DNA of 64,000 nucleotides from CAWEBF01 sp963807235 (lineage in GTDB: Bacteria; Acidobacteriota; Vicinamibacteria; Vicinamibacterales; UBA2999), in assembly GCA_963807235.1 (NCBI GenBank), contig CAWEBF010000016.1, positions 185,420-249,419 of the forward strand. The letters are read 5' to 3'. The position numbers and the translations under genes are program-made. The notes under the pieces are model-generated. The model was not told where the DNA came from and made no database searches. It was given only the letters and a program-made list of their open reading frames with translations. This document shows, piece after piece, positions 54,851 through 63,650 of the stretch. Positions within the stretch are counted from its first letter, which is position 1, and the number at the start of each line of letters is the position of its first letter.

Positions 54851-55288
54851 GTGGCGACGACCTTTCGCGCGACTGTCGAGCACGTCAACCACACGACATC
54901 CAAGGTCACCGTGCGCTCGCACACGATATTGGTAGACCGCGGCGTCGCCAAGGGCGGCTTCGACCTTGGACCGGCCGGTGGCGAATACATGCTCGTGGCG
55001 CTCGGTGGCTGCTTCACCAGCCACTTGCTGGCCGCGATTCGCGCGCGCGAAGCGGATGTGACCGGCGTCCGCATCGACGTCACGGGCACGCTCGATGGCA
55101 CCCCCGAGCGCTTCACGTCCTTCACGATGGACGTGTCGGCTCAGTGCCCGGACGCCGAACTCGCGCGCAAGCTCGTGACCATCGCCGCCCGCGCCTGCCA
55201 GGTGGTGAACACGCTGCGCAACACCTCCGAGGTGACCATTCGGTGCAACGGCTCGCTCGTAGATCTCGAAGCGGCCGCCGCTGCCTGA
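54851..55288 (+). CDS. OsmC family protein
   Basis: A 145-residue OsmC/Ohr-fold protein. GPAGGEYMLVALGGCFTSHLLAAIRARE holds the first conserved cysteine (GGCF) and RACQVVNTLRNTSEV the second. Such proteins reduce organic hydroperoxides; specificity is not clear. GAGGAGAG precedes the start. It follows the sugar dehydrogenase and converges with the molybdopterin gene. Confidence 0.87.
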   Translation: MATTFRATVEHVNHTTSKVTVRSHTILVDRGVAKGGFDLGPAGGEYMLVALGGCFTSHLLAAIRAREADVTGVRIDVTGTLDGTPERFTSFTMDVSAQCPDAELARKLVTIAARACQVVNTLRNTSEVTIRCNGSLVDLEAAAAA

Positions 55289-55299
55289 TCGCTGCGCCG

Positions 55300-56022
55300 T
55301 TACGCGGGTGACGGCGGCGCCGGCAGGCCGGGGGTGGCGAACATCATCTCGGTGATCGCCTTGATGCTCCGGTTGCCGTAACGAAAGGGAACCACGAGCC
55401 GCAACGGCGCGCCGTGCCTCGGCGGAATCGGCGCGTCGTTCATCAGCCACGCCAGCATCACCTGCGGGTGCCGCAGGGTGTCCATCGACTCGTCGGTGTA
55501 CATGCGGTCTGAGGCGACGAAACGCGCGTAGTGCACACCCGGCACGAGTCCCAGCATGTCGGCGAAGTCGGTGAAGCGCACGCCGGTCCACTTCACGATG
55601 CCACGGGGATTGGCCGCGCCGCACTGAAGCAAATACGTCTTTGACACTCTGGGCAGCTTCTCGAGATCCGAGAACCGCAGCGTGCCGGTCAGCTTCCCCA
55701 GGCCGCGCGTGTCCACCTTGATCGCCATCTTCCGGTAGTCGAACTCGATCTCCGGGGCCTGGCGGTTGGATGTCCGCCACATCAGCGGGTCGGTGATCGG
55801 CCCCGCGGCGGTGTCGGGATGCTCTGGCGCCGAGCCGTCGGGGTTGAGCGGAAGCGGTGCCGGGAACCCTGCCCGCAGCGGCCTCTCCACGAGTGAATCC
55901 GGCCATGGGGCTGGCTGTTGTACAGCCTGCGCCTGGAGACTCTCGCTCGTGAGCTTCGCGAGCGAAAGACCGGCCAACGTCGAGCCGGAGATGCCGATTG
56001 CCTTACGACGCGACATGCTCAT
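55300..56022 (-). CDS. Sulfite-oxidase-fold molybdopterin oxidoreductase
   Basis: A 240-residue exported enzyme with a twin-arginine signal (MSMSRRKAIGISGSTLAGLS). The molybdenum-ligand cysteine is in TYLLQCGAANPRGIVKWTGVRF (C134), followed by VASDRMYTDESM and PRHGAPLRLVVPFRYGNRSIKAITEM. It has the MsrP/YedY-like single-domain layout. The substrate is unknown. Ten bases separate it from the upstream serine hydrolase gene on the same strand. Confidence 0.87.
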   Translation of the reverse strand: MSMSRRKAIGISGSTLAGLSLAKLTSESLQAQAVQQPAPWPDSLVERPLRAGFPAPLPLNPDGSAPEHPDTAAGPITDPLMWRTSNRQAPEIEFDYRKMAIKVDTRGLGKLTGTLRFSDLEKLPRVSKTYLLQCGAANPRGIVKWTGVRFTDFADMLGLVPGVHYARFVASDRMYTDESMDTLRHPQVMLAWLMNDAPIPPRHGAPLRLVVPFRYGNRSIKAITEMMFATPGLPAPPSPA

Positions 56023-56032
56023 GGCTGTAACC

Positions 56033-57268
56033 TCACCGCTTCAAGCCTACCGCATCGAACACGGCTTCGGCGACGACATTCGAGGCCGCACGCACCGGCC
56101 GGCCTTGGTTCACGGCACCCCCGGTGTTGTAGGTGAAGTAGTTCTTGGCGAAGCCGATGCCGAGACGCCTGGCTGGATCGGCGTAACCAAAGGAGCCGCC
56201 GCCACCGACGTGCCCGAACGCGTCAGGAGACGCCAGAGGCCCGGTGTCGCTGCCTCGCCGATAGCCGAGGGATCGCCGCACGCGCACGCGGTAGACCTCA
56301 TCCCACTCGAAACTCTGCAGCTCGATGCCCGCGCGAACCCGAGCCTCTGGCAACACGCGGACGCCATCCAGTTCCCCCCAGTTGGCCAGCATCGCGTAGT
56401 GACGAGCCAAGCCTCGCGCGCTCATGACGCCACCAGACCCAGGGATGGCGGCCTTCTGAACGTCGGGGCGGTTGAACACCTTCGCAACGTAGGAGCCCGC
56501 CGGCTCGCCGACCATGCGGGCGTCGTAGTCCGCCGGTGCCGGAGGCCCGTCGGTGAGCACCGCGATGCGGCGCAATTCGGGCTCGGGTACGCCCAGATAC
56601 ACGCCGTCGATGCGTAGCGGCTTGCAGATCTCGTCCTGTAGAAACCGGCCGATGGCGCGACCGTCGACACGGCGCAGGATCTCGCCGTTGATGTAGCCAT
56701 AGTTCAGCGAGTGGTACGCCGTCCGCTCGCCAATCGGGTACATCGGCTTCAGATCGGCGATGCCACGGCACATCCGGTCCCAATCGGCCAGCCAGTCTGG
56801 CGTGTAGCCGACAGGTGTCTGGGGCACGCCAGTCCGGTGCGCGAGAGCATGACGCAACGTCGCGGACTCTTTGCCGTGGGCGCCGAACTCCGGCCACACC
56901 TTGACGATCGGCATGTCGTAGTCGAGCTTGTGCCGTTCCACCAGGACGTGCATGCAGGTCGCGGTCACGCCCTTGGTGGTCGAGGACAGCATGAAGATCG
57001 TGTCGCCGTCGACGGGCCGCCTGGTGGCCTCGTCCGCCATGCCTGCCCAGGCATCGACCACCAGCTTGCCGTCGAGGTATGCGGCCACCTGCAAGCCGAT
57101 CTCGGGCGTGTCGCGCACCAGTGCCTCGAGCACGGCCTTGACCTTCGCGCTTGCGGCGCTCTCGACGCTGAGCGCCTGGGCCGCGTGGGTCGAGCGTCCG
57201 AGCGACGCCGCGGTTGCCGACAGCGCCAAGCCGCGGATGACGTCGCGCCTGGTCATGTGTGCGCTCAT
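56033..57268 (-). CDS. Serine hydrolase of the beta-lactamase/class C (EstB-like) family
   Basis: A 411-residue protein with a twin-arginine-type signal (MTRRDVIRGLALSATAAS). The catalytic SxxK is in MLSSTTKGVTA (S96, K99), and the tyrosine motif is in TAYHSLNYGYINGEIL. GHVGGGGSFGYADPARRLGIGFAKN near the end replaces the KTG region, as in esterase-like members. Probably a periplasmic esterase or peptidase rather than a resistance enzyme. The ATG at 57266-57268 overlaps the stop of the upstream gene. Confidence 0.85.
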   Translation of the reverse strand: MSAHMTRRDVIRGLALSATAASLGRSTHAAQALSVESAASAKVKAVLEALVRDTPEIGLQVAAYLDGKLVVDAWAGMADEATRRPVDGDTIFMLSSTTKGVTATCMHVLVERHKLDYDMPIVKVWPEFGAHGKESATLRHALAHRTGVPQTPVGYTPDWLADWDRMCRGIADLKPMYPIGERTAYHSLNYGYINGEILRRVDGRAIGRFLQDEICKPLRIDGVYLGVPEPELRRIAVLTDGPPAPADYDARMVGEPAGSYVAKVFNRPDVQKAAIPGSGGVMSARGLARHYAMLANWGELDGVRVLPEARVRAGIELQSFEWDEVYRVRVRRSLGYRRGSDTGPLASPDAFGHVGGGGSFGYADPARRLGIGFAKNYFTYNTGGAVNQGRPVRAASNVVAEAVFDAVGLKR

Positions 57269-57901
57269 CGACTCAACGGCGGCAGCAGGGCCTTCCGTTC
57301 CGGCGGAAGGTGCTGATCGACGGCGTTCATCATGAAGCCCACCCTGAAGTAGTCGCCCATGATCATCATGAGCTGCACGGTGTGCTGCCGTCCGAAGTGT
57401 CCGATCATCTTCTGCCACAGCTCGCTGCTCACCCGGTGCTCGCGATAGAGCGTCCGTCCAAAGGTGATGAGCGTGGCGTCCTTGTCGGACAGGCCCGTCA
57501 CCGGCCTGTTGAACTTGACGACGTCGATGACCGGCTGCTCGAGCCCCTGTCTCAGTCCCGCGGGTTCATGGGCAGACCACTCGGTACTGCTGGTCGATCT
57601 CCCTCGCGATGATGAGCACCGCGAGCTGAAAGAACCGCGGGCCAACAGGGCTGTCGACACCCGATGGAATACCCAGGGTGCGCTCCCTGGGGCTGTAGCT
57701 CGTGACGTGCGTGGGTCCAGGCCCCGGCTTGGCCGCCGGCCTCGAGGCCAACAGCTTTTTCCCTTCCTCGTCCAGATCTTCCGGCGTGACCCATGGCAGG
57801 CGCGACAGAGTCACCGGATTGATGTCGGCCGGCAACGCGGTTTGTGTCTGCGCGATCGCAGGCAGCGACGCCAGCACTAGCAGGAATAGTCGAACGCGCA
57901 T
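57265..57901 (-). CDS. Carboxymuconolactone decarboxylase-like exported protein, frame broken once
   Basis: A signal peptide (MRVRLFLLVLASLPAIAQTQ) precedes a CMD/AhpD-like domain: RFFQLAVLIIAREIDQQY, then EWSAHEPAGLRQGLEQPVID and ATLITFGRTLYREHRV. The frame shifts near 57577, where one extra C in TACCGAG separates QQY from EWSAHEP. The CxxC pair of AhpD is absent, with EWSxHE in its place. Expected length about 211 residues. It heads the minus-strand group with the serine hydrolase and molybdopterin oxidoreductase genes. Confidence 0.8.
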
Positions 57902-57937
57902 GAAGTCACCCTCCCATCGTCGTTTGTTGTCGTTCCT

Positions 57938-58501
57938 TCAGCTCGGAGGCAGCGGCGGCTCACCGAAGTGTCGTCCGATCCACCGCGCAAAAAATCCCGG
58001 CGGCCGCCGCTGGAGGAGCACTTCGTGCTCCTGTCCGCGCTGACCCTTGCGGCGCATCGTGATGCTCGTGGCGCGAGTGAATCCCACCCATCGTTCCTCA
58101 CGCTTGTAGAAACGCCCCTCGTCGTCCACCACGTACACGACGTCGTGAAAGAGTAGCGTGCTGTACAGGTACAGGAAATAGAAGAGTGGAACGACGGCTG
58201 CGATCCACAGGAGTTCCTCCAGAGGAACGCGGTGTCCAGTGAACCAGCCGAACACCGGCACCGGTAGCTTGAAGAGGTGCCGGCCTTCTGGAAAATCCCA
58301 CACGAAGAAGATGTCGGCCATCCATTCGAAGAAGAAGCCGAGCACCAGCAGCACGATCACCGTGAGGGTCAGATAGAAGCGTCGCACCGCGAAACGGCGC
58401 GTGGAGCGGAAGTACCACAGCAGGTAAACGAGCAGCAGGCCGTACAGGGAAACGCAGAACATGTACGACCAGCGTCCCAGGACATCAATCGTGAAAGGCA
58501 T
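57938..58501 (-). CDS. Integral membrane protein, lycopene-cyclase-domain-like
   Basis: A 187-residue protein with about four transmembrane segments. WSYMFCVSLYGLLLVYLLWYF is the first; HRVPLEELLWIAAVVPLFYFLYL in the third resembles the PxEE(L)LF block of heterodimeric lycopene cyclase domains. The C-terminal ~45 residues are basic and cytoplasmic (EERWVGFTRATSITMRRKGQ). No carotenoid gene lies nearby, so the similarity may be structural only. The longer open frame upstream has no support. Confidence 0.55.
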   Translation of the reverse strand: MPFTIDVLGRWSYMFCVSLYGLLLVYLLWYFRSTRRFAVRRFYLTLTVIVLLVLGFFFEWMADIFFVWDFPEGRHLFKLPVPVFGWFTGHRVPLEELLWIAAVVPLFYFLYLYSTLLFHDVVYVVDDEGRFYKREERWVGFTRATSITMRRKGQRGQEHEVLLQRRPPGFFARWIGRHFGEPPLPPS

Positions 58502-58570
58502 GCGTGCCGACGCGATTATCGCCGCAAGTCCGGCCTCATGTAGACTTCGTCCACGTCCGGGAGGGCTGGG

Positions 58571-59687
58571 ATGAAGCTGTCCGTCGGCGCCGTCGCGGTG
58601 TGGCTCGTAGTGGGGCTTGGCCCCCTGGCAACACACGCGCAGCACACGCCTGCCGCCAAATTCGACCTGACGAAGCCGCTGACGCTGACGGGCACGGTCA
58701 CCCAGATCGACTGGGGGAACCCCTACGTCCACGTGCTGATAAAGGTGCCTGGCCAGCCGCTTCCGGCGCTCTGGGCTGTCGAGCTGGAAGGCCCGATCGT
58801 CCTCACCAACAACGGATGGAGCGAGTCCTCGCTGGCGCCTGGCGAGACGATTCGCGTCGAGGGGTTCGCGGCCCGCGACGGCAGCAAGCAGGTGTCCGGG
58901 AAGTCTCTGGTCGTGACCCGCACCGGCCTCAGGGTCTACGTGGGGACCAACGGCACGCCACGTCCGCGTCCCACCGCCTCTGGACCCACGCCCCGGTGGC
59001 CGGACGGCCGCCCGCGGCTCGGTCCGCCGCCCGGGCAGACCGGGTATTGGGGTTATCCGAGCCGCACGAGCCTGGTGGAGGATGGCGTCAGCGTCCCGAT
59101 GGACGCCTACGGGCTCCTGAACAACGTGGCCGATGCGCCGCGCGTGGCGCCGTTGCAGCCGTGGGCGCTGGCGCTCTATCAGCTCCGGCAGCGCACGTTC
59201 CTGCAGCGCGACCCGATGTTCCTCGCCTGCAAGCCGCCCGGCGGCCCACGCCAGTTCCAGCAGGTCCACGGATTCCAGTTCGTCGAGCAGCCCGACTTCA
59301 AGCGCGTGTTCGTGCTGCTGGGCGGCGGGAACCGCAACCGCCGCACCATCTACACCGACGGCCGCAAGCACCTCGGGCAGCTTCAGGGCAACGACGACAA
59401 CCCCCTCTTCTACGGCCTCGGCGTCGGCCGCTGGGAGGGCGACGCCTTCGTGGTGGACATGCGCCAGTTCAACGAGGAGTTCTGGTTCGACAACGGCGGC
59501 CTGCCGCACACCGAGCAGTTGCAGATGATCGAGCGGTTCACGCGTGTGGACATGGCGCACGATGCGCTACGAGGTGACGATCGACGATCCGGGCGCGTAT
59601 ACGCGTCCCTGGAAGAGCAGTTGGACGTTGAGCTGGGTACCCGGCGAAGAGACGCCGTATTTCTTGTGTCAGGACAACCGGCCATGA
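58571..59687 (+). CDS. DUF6152-like domain fused to GDxLVVxT family domain, frame broken once
   Basis: A signal peptide, then a DUF6152-like module (about residues 28-120: LTGTVTQIDWGNPYVHVLIK, LAPGETIRVEGFAARDG), a Pro-rich linker, and a GDxLVVxT module (RWPDGRPRLGPPPGQTGYWG, GVGRWEGDAFVVDMRQFNEEFW, LQMIERFTRVDM). A shift near 59566 moves the ending (YEVTIDDPGAYTRPWKSSW, PYFLCQDNRP) to another frame with a TGA at 59685-59687; as printed, the open frame runs straight into the next gene. It is a fused version of the separate pair at 49103/50047. Function unknown. Confidence 0.75.
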
Positions 59688-60496
59688 TGATGATCGCTCG
59701 CTGCATTGCGCTCCTTCTGACTGTTGGGCTCGTCAACGTTTCCGCACAGGCCCCGCAGGCGCCTGCCGGAAGGGGCCGCGGTGCGGGTCCCGCCGCGCCT
59801 GCCCCGCCGACGCCGCGATGGCCCGACGGCAAGCCCATTCTGGGTTCCGTGCCCGGCCAGCCGGTCGGAGGGTGGGGCGCGGGCGTGACCAGCCTGCCTC
59901 GCGGGAAGCTCCAGGAGATTCCGTTCCAGCCGTGGGCCCGCGCGGTCTACGACATGCGGCAGATCGATCAGTTCGAGCCGCACACACGGTGCAAGGCCTC
60001 GGGCGTGTCGCGGCAGTTCTCCACGCCGTACGGCACGGAGTTCGTCGAAGTGCCCGAGCTGCAGCGGATGTACATCATGGACAACGGCGGGCCGAACTCG
60101 TATCGGATCATCTATCTGGACGGCCGTTCGTTTCCCGAGACCATCGCCCCGACCAACTACGGCTATTCGATCGGCCGATGGGAGGGCGATACGCTGGTGG
60201 TCGAGACCCGTGGCCTGAACGAGAAGTTCTGGATGGACCGAGACGGCACACCCCACACGGCGCAGCTGAAGGTCGTCGAGCGCCTCACGCGGCTCGACTT
60301 CAACACGCTCCGCTATCAGGCGACCATCGACGATCCGGGAGCCTACACCCGGCCGTGGACGACCAACGACTTCATGCTTCGGTGGAGGCCCGGCGACGAG
60401 CTGTTCGAGTACATCTGCCAGCAGTTCAACCAGGGCCCCGAGCTGATGCTCGGGAGCCAGGAAGACGTGGACAACACGCGCTTCTTCGTGCCGTAA
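59684..60496 (+). CDS. Secreted protein of the GDxLVVxT family
   Basis: A 270-residue exported protein beginning MMMIARCIALLLTVGLVNVS; its ATG overlaps the corrected stop of the previous gene. Blocks are RWPDGKPILGSVPGQPVGGWG, IGRWEGDTLVVETRGLNEKFW and LKVVERLTRLDFNTLRYQATIDDPGAYTRPW. Closely similar to the C-terminal half of the neighbour, so the two look like a tandem duplication. Function unknown. Confidence 0.75.
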   Translation: MMMIARCIALLLTVGLVNVSAQAPQAPAGRGRGAGPAAPAPPTPRWPDGKPILGSVPGQPVGGWGAGVTSLPRGKLQEIPFQPWARAVYDMRQIDQFEPHTRCKASGVSRQFSTPYGTEFVEVPELQRMYIMDNGGPNSYRIIYLDGRSFPETIAPTNYGYSIGRWEGDTLVVETRGLNEKFWMDRDGTPHTAQLKVVERLTRLDFNTLRYQATIDDPGAYTRPWTTNDFMLRWRPGDELFEYICQQFNQGPELMLGSQEDVDNTRFFVP

Positions 60497-60498
60497 GC

Positions 60499-60939
60499 AT
60501 GCGTCGCGCTGCGCTCTTGTCGATCGTCTTCCTGACACTGGGCATCGCGCCGGCCGCCCAGGAGGGGCATCCTCTTGCTGGCACCTGGTACGGGGACTAC
60601 GGGACCGGCCGTCAGAGGACCGACCTGACCATCGTCATGAAATGGGACGGGCGCGCGGTCTCCGGCACGATCAACCCCGGCCCCAATGCCGTCCCGCTCG
60701 CTGCCGCCGTGATGGACATCACTCCGGGCAAGCCAGCGCCGGAGGGGCAGGACTCCACTACCGGCATTCCGCCCAAGTTCCACGTGCGTCTCGAGGTAGA
60801 CCTGCCAGACGGCACCAGCGGCAAGAGCCGCATCGTCTTCGAGGGCGACATCAAAAACCCGGTGGCCGGCAACCGCCGGATCGAAGGCACCTGGCGGCGC
60901 GGCGCCGAGAAGGGCACCTTCCAGATCCGCCGGCTCTAG
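60499..60939 (+). CDS. Small secreted protein of unknown function
   Basis: A 146-residue exported protein (signal MRRAALLSIVFLTLGIAPAA). The mature part is beta-rich: HPLAGTWYGDYGTGRQRTDL, MKWDGRAVSGTINPGPNAVP, SRIVFEGDIKNPVAGNRRIEGTWRRG, reminiscent of lipocalin-like or avidin-like small barrels. The ATG is two bases after the upstream stop. It is the last gene before the inverted-repeat element at 60944. Confidence 0.65.
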   Translation: MRRAALLSIVFLTLGIAPAAQEGHPLAGTWYGDYGTGRQRTDLTIVMKWDGRAVSGTINPGPNAVPLAAAVMDITPGKPAPEGQDSTTGIPPKFHVRLEVDLPDGTSGKSRIVFEGDIKNPVAGNRRIEGTWRRGAEKGTFQIRRL

Positions 60940-60943
60940 CAAG

Positions 60944-61209
60944 AGCCCGGAGGCCAGTTGTGTTGAGCCTGCGTCCGCGGATGCTGCGGCCGGGAAAGCA
61001 GTCTCTCCTCCTGCACTGCCGTTGACCGCGCGTGTCGTCCGTACCTCGGGGCTACATCCTCCAGGCGGCTCAAAGCGACAGCCTACCTAGCGGCAACCAG
61101 AACGCACTGGGGGAACACGCGCGGATTCGTCGGTTCGCCTGCTTTCCTGCGGGGTCGATGTCGGCCTGGCATACGCGTCCGCCGGCTCAACACAACCGGC
61201 CTCCGGGCT
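60944..61209. mobile_element. 266-bp element with 41-bp terminal inverted repeats (MITE-like)
   Basis: Bases 60944-60984 and the reverse complement of 61169-61209 match at 36 of 41 positions; both start AGCCCGGAGGCC and contain GTTGTGTTGAGCC. No transposase is encoded inside. It begins five bases after the preceding stop and its right end cuts a GrpB-like gene. No target-site duplication is evident. Confidence 0.7.
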
Positions 61210-61399
61210 GCACACCGGCCATGATGTCGATCACGGGTTTTGCCGCGAGGCCGGGTATCGCAGGACTGCCGATATGCTCAATTGGCCCGATAAGCCATGT
61301 CGCCAACGCTTGACGGAGGGCGTCCGCCTCCTTGTGGAACAGCATTGGCCACGACGCGTCGTATGGAACGATCTCAATCGGCGCTTCGAGCGACGTCAT
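61187..61399 (-). pseudogene. GrpB/nucleotidyltransferase-like gene, truncated
   Basis: Seventy codons from ATG at 61397-61399. IEIVPYDASWPMLFHKEADALR and GPIEHIGSPAIPGLAAKPVIDIMAGV are the N-terminal hallmark of the GrpB/UPF0157 family, whose members are about 170 residues. After MAGV the reading frame enters the terminal inverted repeat of the 60944-61209 element and stops after QPGGRLC. The C-terminal half is missing from the window. First member of the all-minus small-gene array. Confidence 0.8.
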
Positions 61400-61421
61400 G
61401 CTGACGGTGCCTGAACAACTC

Positions 61422-62087
61422 TCACTCTTGTCGGCGGACCATCTCGGCGATCCAGGTGGGCGCAAATGGCGACGTACAGCCCTTCGACACCGGATAGTCC
61501 CGATAGAGACCCATTGACTCACCGAGTGCGATGGCGCGGTGTCGATATGTCGGATGGTGAATGCCGATGCTGGCGAGACACGCGTTCATCGTCCACTGCA
61601 CCTCCGGGGCGGCGCCGGGCATCTCGGATGCAATGCGCTCGAGCAGCGCCGCCAGATCGAGCCCCTCTGGACTCTTGGAGACCCGTGAGGAGGTCAGGCT
61701 CCACCCGGCTCGAGCCGCCCAAGAGTCGTCGGTCTTCATCCACTTCGTGCGCAGGATCTCCTTGTCGGGATGCTCCTTCACGACGTAGGAGTTCAACCAG
61801 TCTGCGACTTGGGGGACTCGGGCGGACCGCACCATTCGATCGAGCTCATCGGCTGAGAGTTGCTTGGGGCTCAGCACCAGGATCGCCAGCAGTCGCGCGT
61901 CCAGATTGCCGGACTTCCACAGCGCAAGGCCCAACTCGTGGTCGGACTTGACCTTGGCGGCGACTTTCCGGATGTCTCCGAGCTGCACGCCGAACTGGTT
62001 GTCATCGGCGCCATTCTTCTTGTTCCGCACCCGCACCTTCTCGTTGCCAAGTGCTTCCAGCTGCGAGAGAGCATCTTTGGGCGTCAT
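61422..62087 (-). CDS. DNA alkylation repair family protein (AlkD-like)
   Basis: A 221-residue all-helical HEAT-like protein. RNKKNGADDNQFGVQLGDIRKVAAK, ELGLALWKSGNLDARLLAILV, VADWLNSYVVKEHPDKEIL and DDSWAARAGWSLTSSRV are standard for this family, which excises alkylated bases in known members. The ATG overlaps the stop of the NUDIX-like gene upstream. This type of gene is common in integron cassettes. Confidence 0.85.
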   Translation of the reverse strand: MTPKDALSQLEALGNEKVRVRNKKNGADDNQFGVQLGDIRKVAAKVKSDHELGLALWKSGNLDARLLAILVLSPKQLSADELDRMVRSARVPQVADWLNSYVVKEHPDKEILRTKWMKTDDSWAARAGWSLTSSRVSKSPEGLDLAALLERIASEMPGAAPEVQWTMNACLASIGIHHPTYRHRAIALGESMGLYRDYPVSKGCTSPFAPTWIAEMVRRQE

Positions 62088-62592
62088 CGCTTCTCGGTCC
62101 GTTGCAACCGACTGTTATCCGCCTGGCACGATATAAGGCAAAGTTCTCTGGCTGGATCCGCCACTCCCGTGATGTATTCATGCACAGAGCGCAGTCCGTC
62201 CTTCAAGCCCCGATAGTGGACTCGCTCGAGGCACGTCTCAAAGGGTAGCCACTCATACTCGAGTGCTCTGACGGCTCGAGACGAACGTCACCGTTATCGA
62301 CTTCGGCCGCGTAGACACCAATGGCCTGCATTTCAGCAAAGCGTCTGTTGTAGATGAGGTACGCGTGTTCGCCCGCCCAGATGCATTTTGGACGAAGCCC
62401 GTGTCGACCGAGCACACGGCAAATCGCGTCTGTGATGACTCGCCTTTGTCACGGCATCGCTGGGGATCCGCCAGAACCGGCTCCGTCGAAGAAGCGTGTC
62501 GCCTTCTCCACAGATGTGTGTAGCAAGAGGAACACGATGCCACGGGTCGCCGTTGAACACCCACAGTCGAAAATGTTCGCGGTCAGATTCAT
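62084..62592 (-). CDS. NUDIX-like protein, frame broken
   Basis: Pieces in different frames: FLLLHTSVEKATRFFDGAG near the start, AICRVLGRHGLRPKCIWAGEHAYLIYNRRFAEMQAIGVYAAEV in the middle, and YEWLPFETCLERVHYRGLKDG, SVHEYITG at the end. The last resembles the C-terminal helix region of NUDIX hydrolases. The NUDIX box (GX5EX7REUXEEXGU) is not recognisable, so activity is doubtful. A shift near 62257 and one near 62450 are needed. The end of the frame reads through a junction repeat and stops in the AlkD start codon region. Confidence 0.5.
62093..62134 (-). repeat. Cassette-junction repeat, copy 2
   Basis: On the minus strand: CGTGCCAGGCGGATAACAG, then CGGTTGCAACGGACCGAG, just ahead of the AlkD start. 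It matches copy 1 (63651-63692) at roughly 70 percent over 46 aligned positions. Confidence 0.7.
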
Positions 62593-62602
62593 GGTTCTAG
62601 CA

Positions 62603-62640
62603 GGCGTTGGCGGAAACCGGCTGTTATCCAGCTCGGTGCG
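62603..62640 (-). repeat. Cassette-junction repeat, copy 3 (partial)
   Basis: On the minus strand: GCTGGATAACAGCCGGTTTCC, sharing GGATAACAG and CGGTT with copy 2. It supplies the stop of the GNAT gene and lies just ahead of the NUDIX-like start. Confidence 0.55.
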
Positions 62641-63070
62641 GCTCTCTCGATATCAAGGTCTTCTTAAGAAAGTACAGGGTTGACCCGGTTGGATAGTTCG
62701 CCAGTTCTCCGAAGCACGTGTAACCCAGACGCTCATAAAACCCGCGCGCCTGGAATTCGAAGGTGTCAAGCCACGCACTGTGACAGCCCCTCGTGATTGC
62801 TTCGCGTTCGGCGCGCGATAAGAGGTCCTTGCCGACGCCACGGCCACGAAGTGATTCAGGAACAAACAGGAGTTCGACAAACAGCCAATCGTATGCTGTG
62901 CGTCCACACAGTCCTCCAACCACCTGCGCGTCGGAATCCTCGATCGTCAGAACGAGCGGCCGGTGGTCGTCGCGACCGATTCTGTCGCGATTGTAGGCAA
63001 CCAGCGGATCGAGAATTGCGCGCCGCGCTGCCTCCTCTGGCTCGTCGGTCAGACGAATCTCGTAGTTCAT
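62624..63070 (-). CDS. GNAT family N-acetyltransferase, cassette-type
   Basis: A 148-residue acetyltransferase. VVGGLCGRTAYDWLFVELLFVPESLRGRGVGKDLLSRAEREAITRGCHSAWLDTFEFQARGFYERLGY is the acetyl-CoA core (RGRGVGKDLL), followed by GELANYPTGSTLYFLKK, a form frequent in integron cassettes. The ATG lies 39 bases after the DinB-like stop. Substrate unknown. Confidence 0.88.
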   Translation of the reverse strand: MNYEIRLTDEPEEAARRAILDPLVAYNRDRIGRDDHRPLVLTIEDSDAQVVGGLCGRTAYDWLFVELLFVPESLRGRGVGKDLLSRAEREAITRGCHSAWLDTFEFQARGFYERLGYTCFGELANYPTGSTLYFLKKTLISREPHRAG

Positions 63071-63109
63071 CGTTCTGTGGCTCGGCGTCGCCTTGGAGCC
63101 TGGCAGTCT

Positions 63110-63613
63110 TTAGGTTGCGCCGGGCATCTGTTTGCAATGGTGGCGAGTGTGCAGCGCGTTAAACCTCACCAAGTCTTCGACCGACACCGTACCGAAACCG
63201 GTGCTCACGAGGTGTTGGCCACTGGCGGCCCGTCTACGACATTCCTGGTCGAACCTGGCGAGCGCCCCTTCCAGGCGGACGCGCGCCTCAGCCGGCGTGG
63301 CCGGTCCGCTCGTAGGGTTAGCGCCTTGTGGGCCTTAAACCCCTTCGGAAATACGCCCTTCTTCAAGATCCGGTTGAAGAACAGTCTGAGCCAGCGGGCG
63401 CAGGAAAGCGGGGGGCATCGGGATCGACGGAGCCCCAGAAAAGACGTTCGCCGCTTCGTCCAAGCCACCCGCCACATGCTCCACGACCTGGCTCGGCGAC
63501 CATTTCCCCGGCGCGCGCGGAGTCGTCCAAGTCGCCGCTGATCTCTCCGCAGCCGCGACAAGGTCGAGGACGGCGGCGCGATTGGCCGCAAGCGCTTCAT
63601 TGACATCAGCCAT
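63110..63613 (-). CDS. DinB/DUF1569-like protein, frame broken
   Basis: Expected 167 residues. It starts MADVNEALAANRAAVLDLVAA, with KWSPSQVVEHVAGGLDEAANVF; similarity continues in other frames as FNRILKKGVFPKGFKAHKAL, GPATPAEARVRLEGALARFDQ and ends VEDLVRFNALHTRHHCKQMPG, a DinB-fold four-helix protein with the usual metal-binding histidines. At least two shifts are needed (near 63385 and 63300). The stop at 63110 lies 39 bases ahead of the GNAT start. Confidence 0.75.
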
Positions 63614-63650
63614 GGGACCTCCAGTGCGTGAATCCTGGCAGATTATCCCT

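Noticed and set aside
61032..61313. Plus-strand open frame over the inverted-repeat element
   Set aside because: It covers the right terminal repeat and the antisense of the GrpB fragment; no family similarity.
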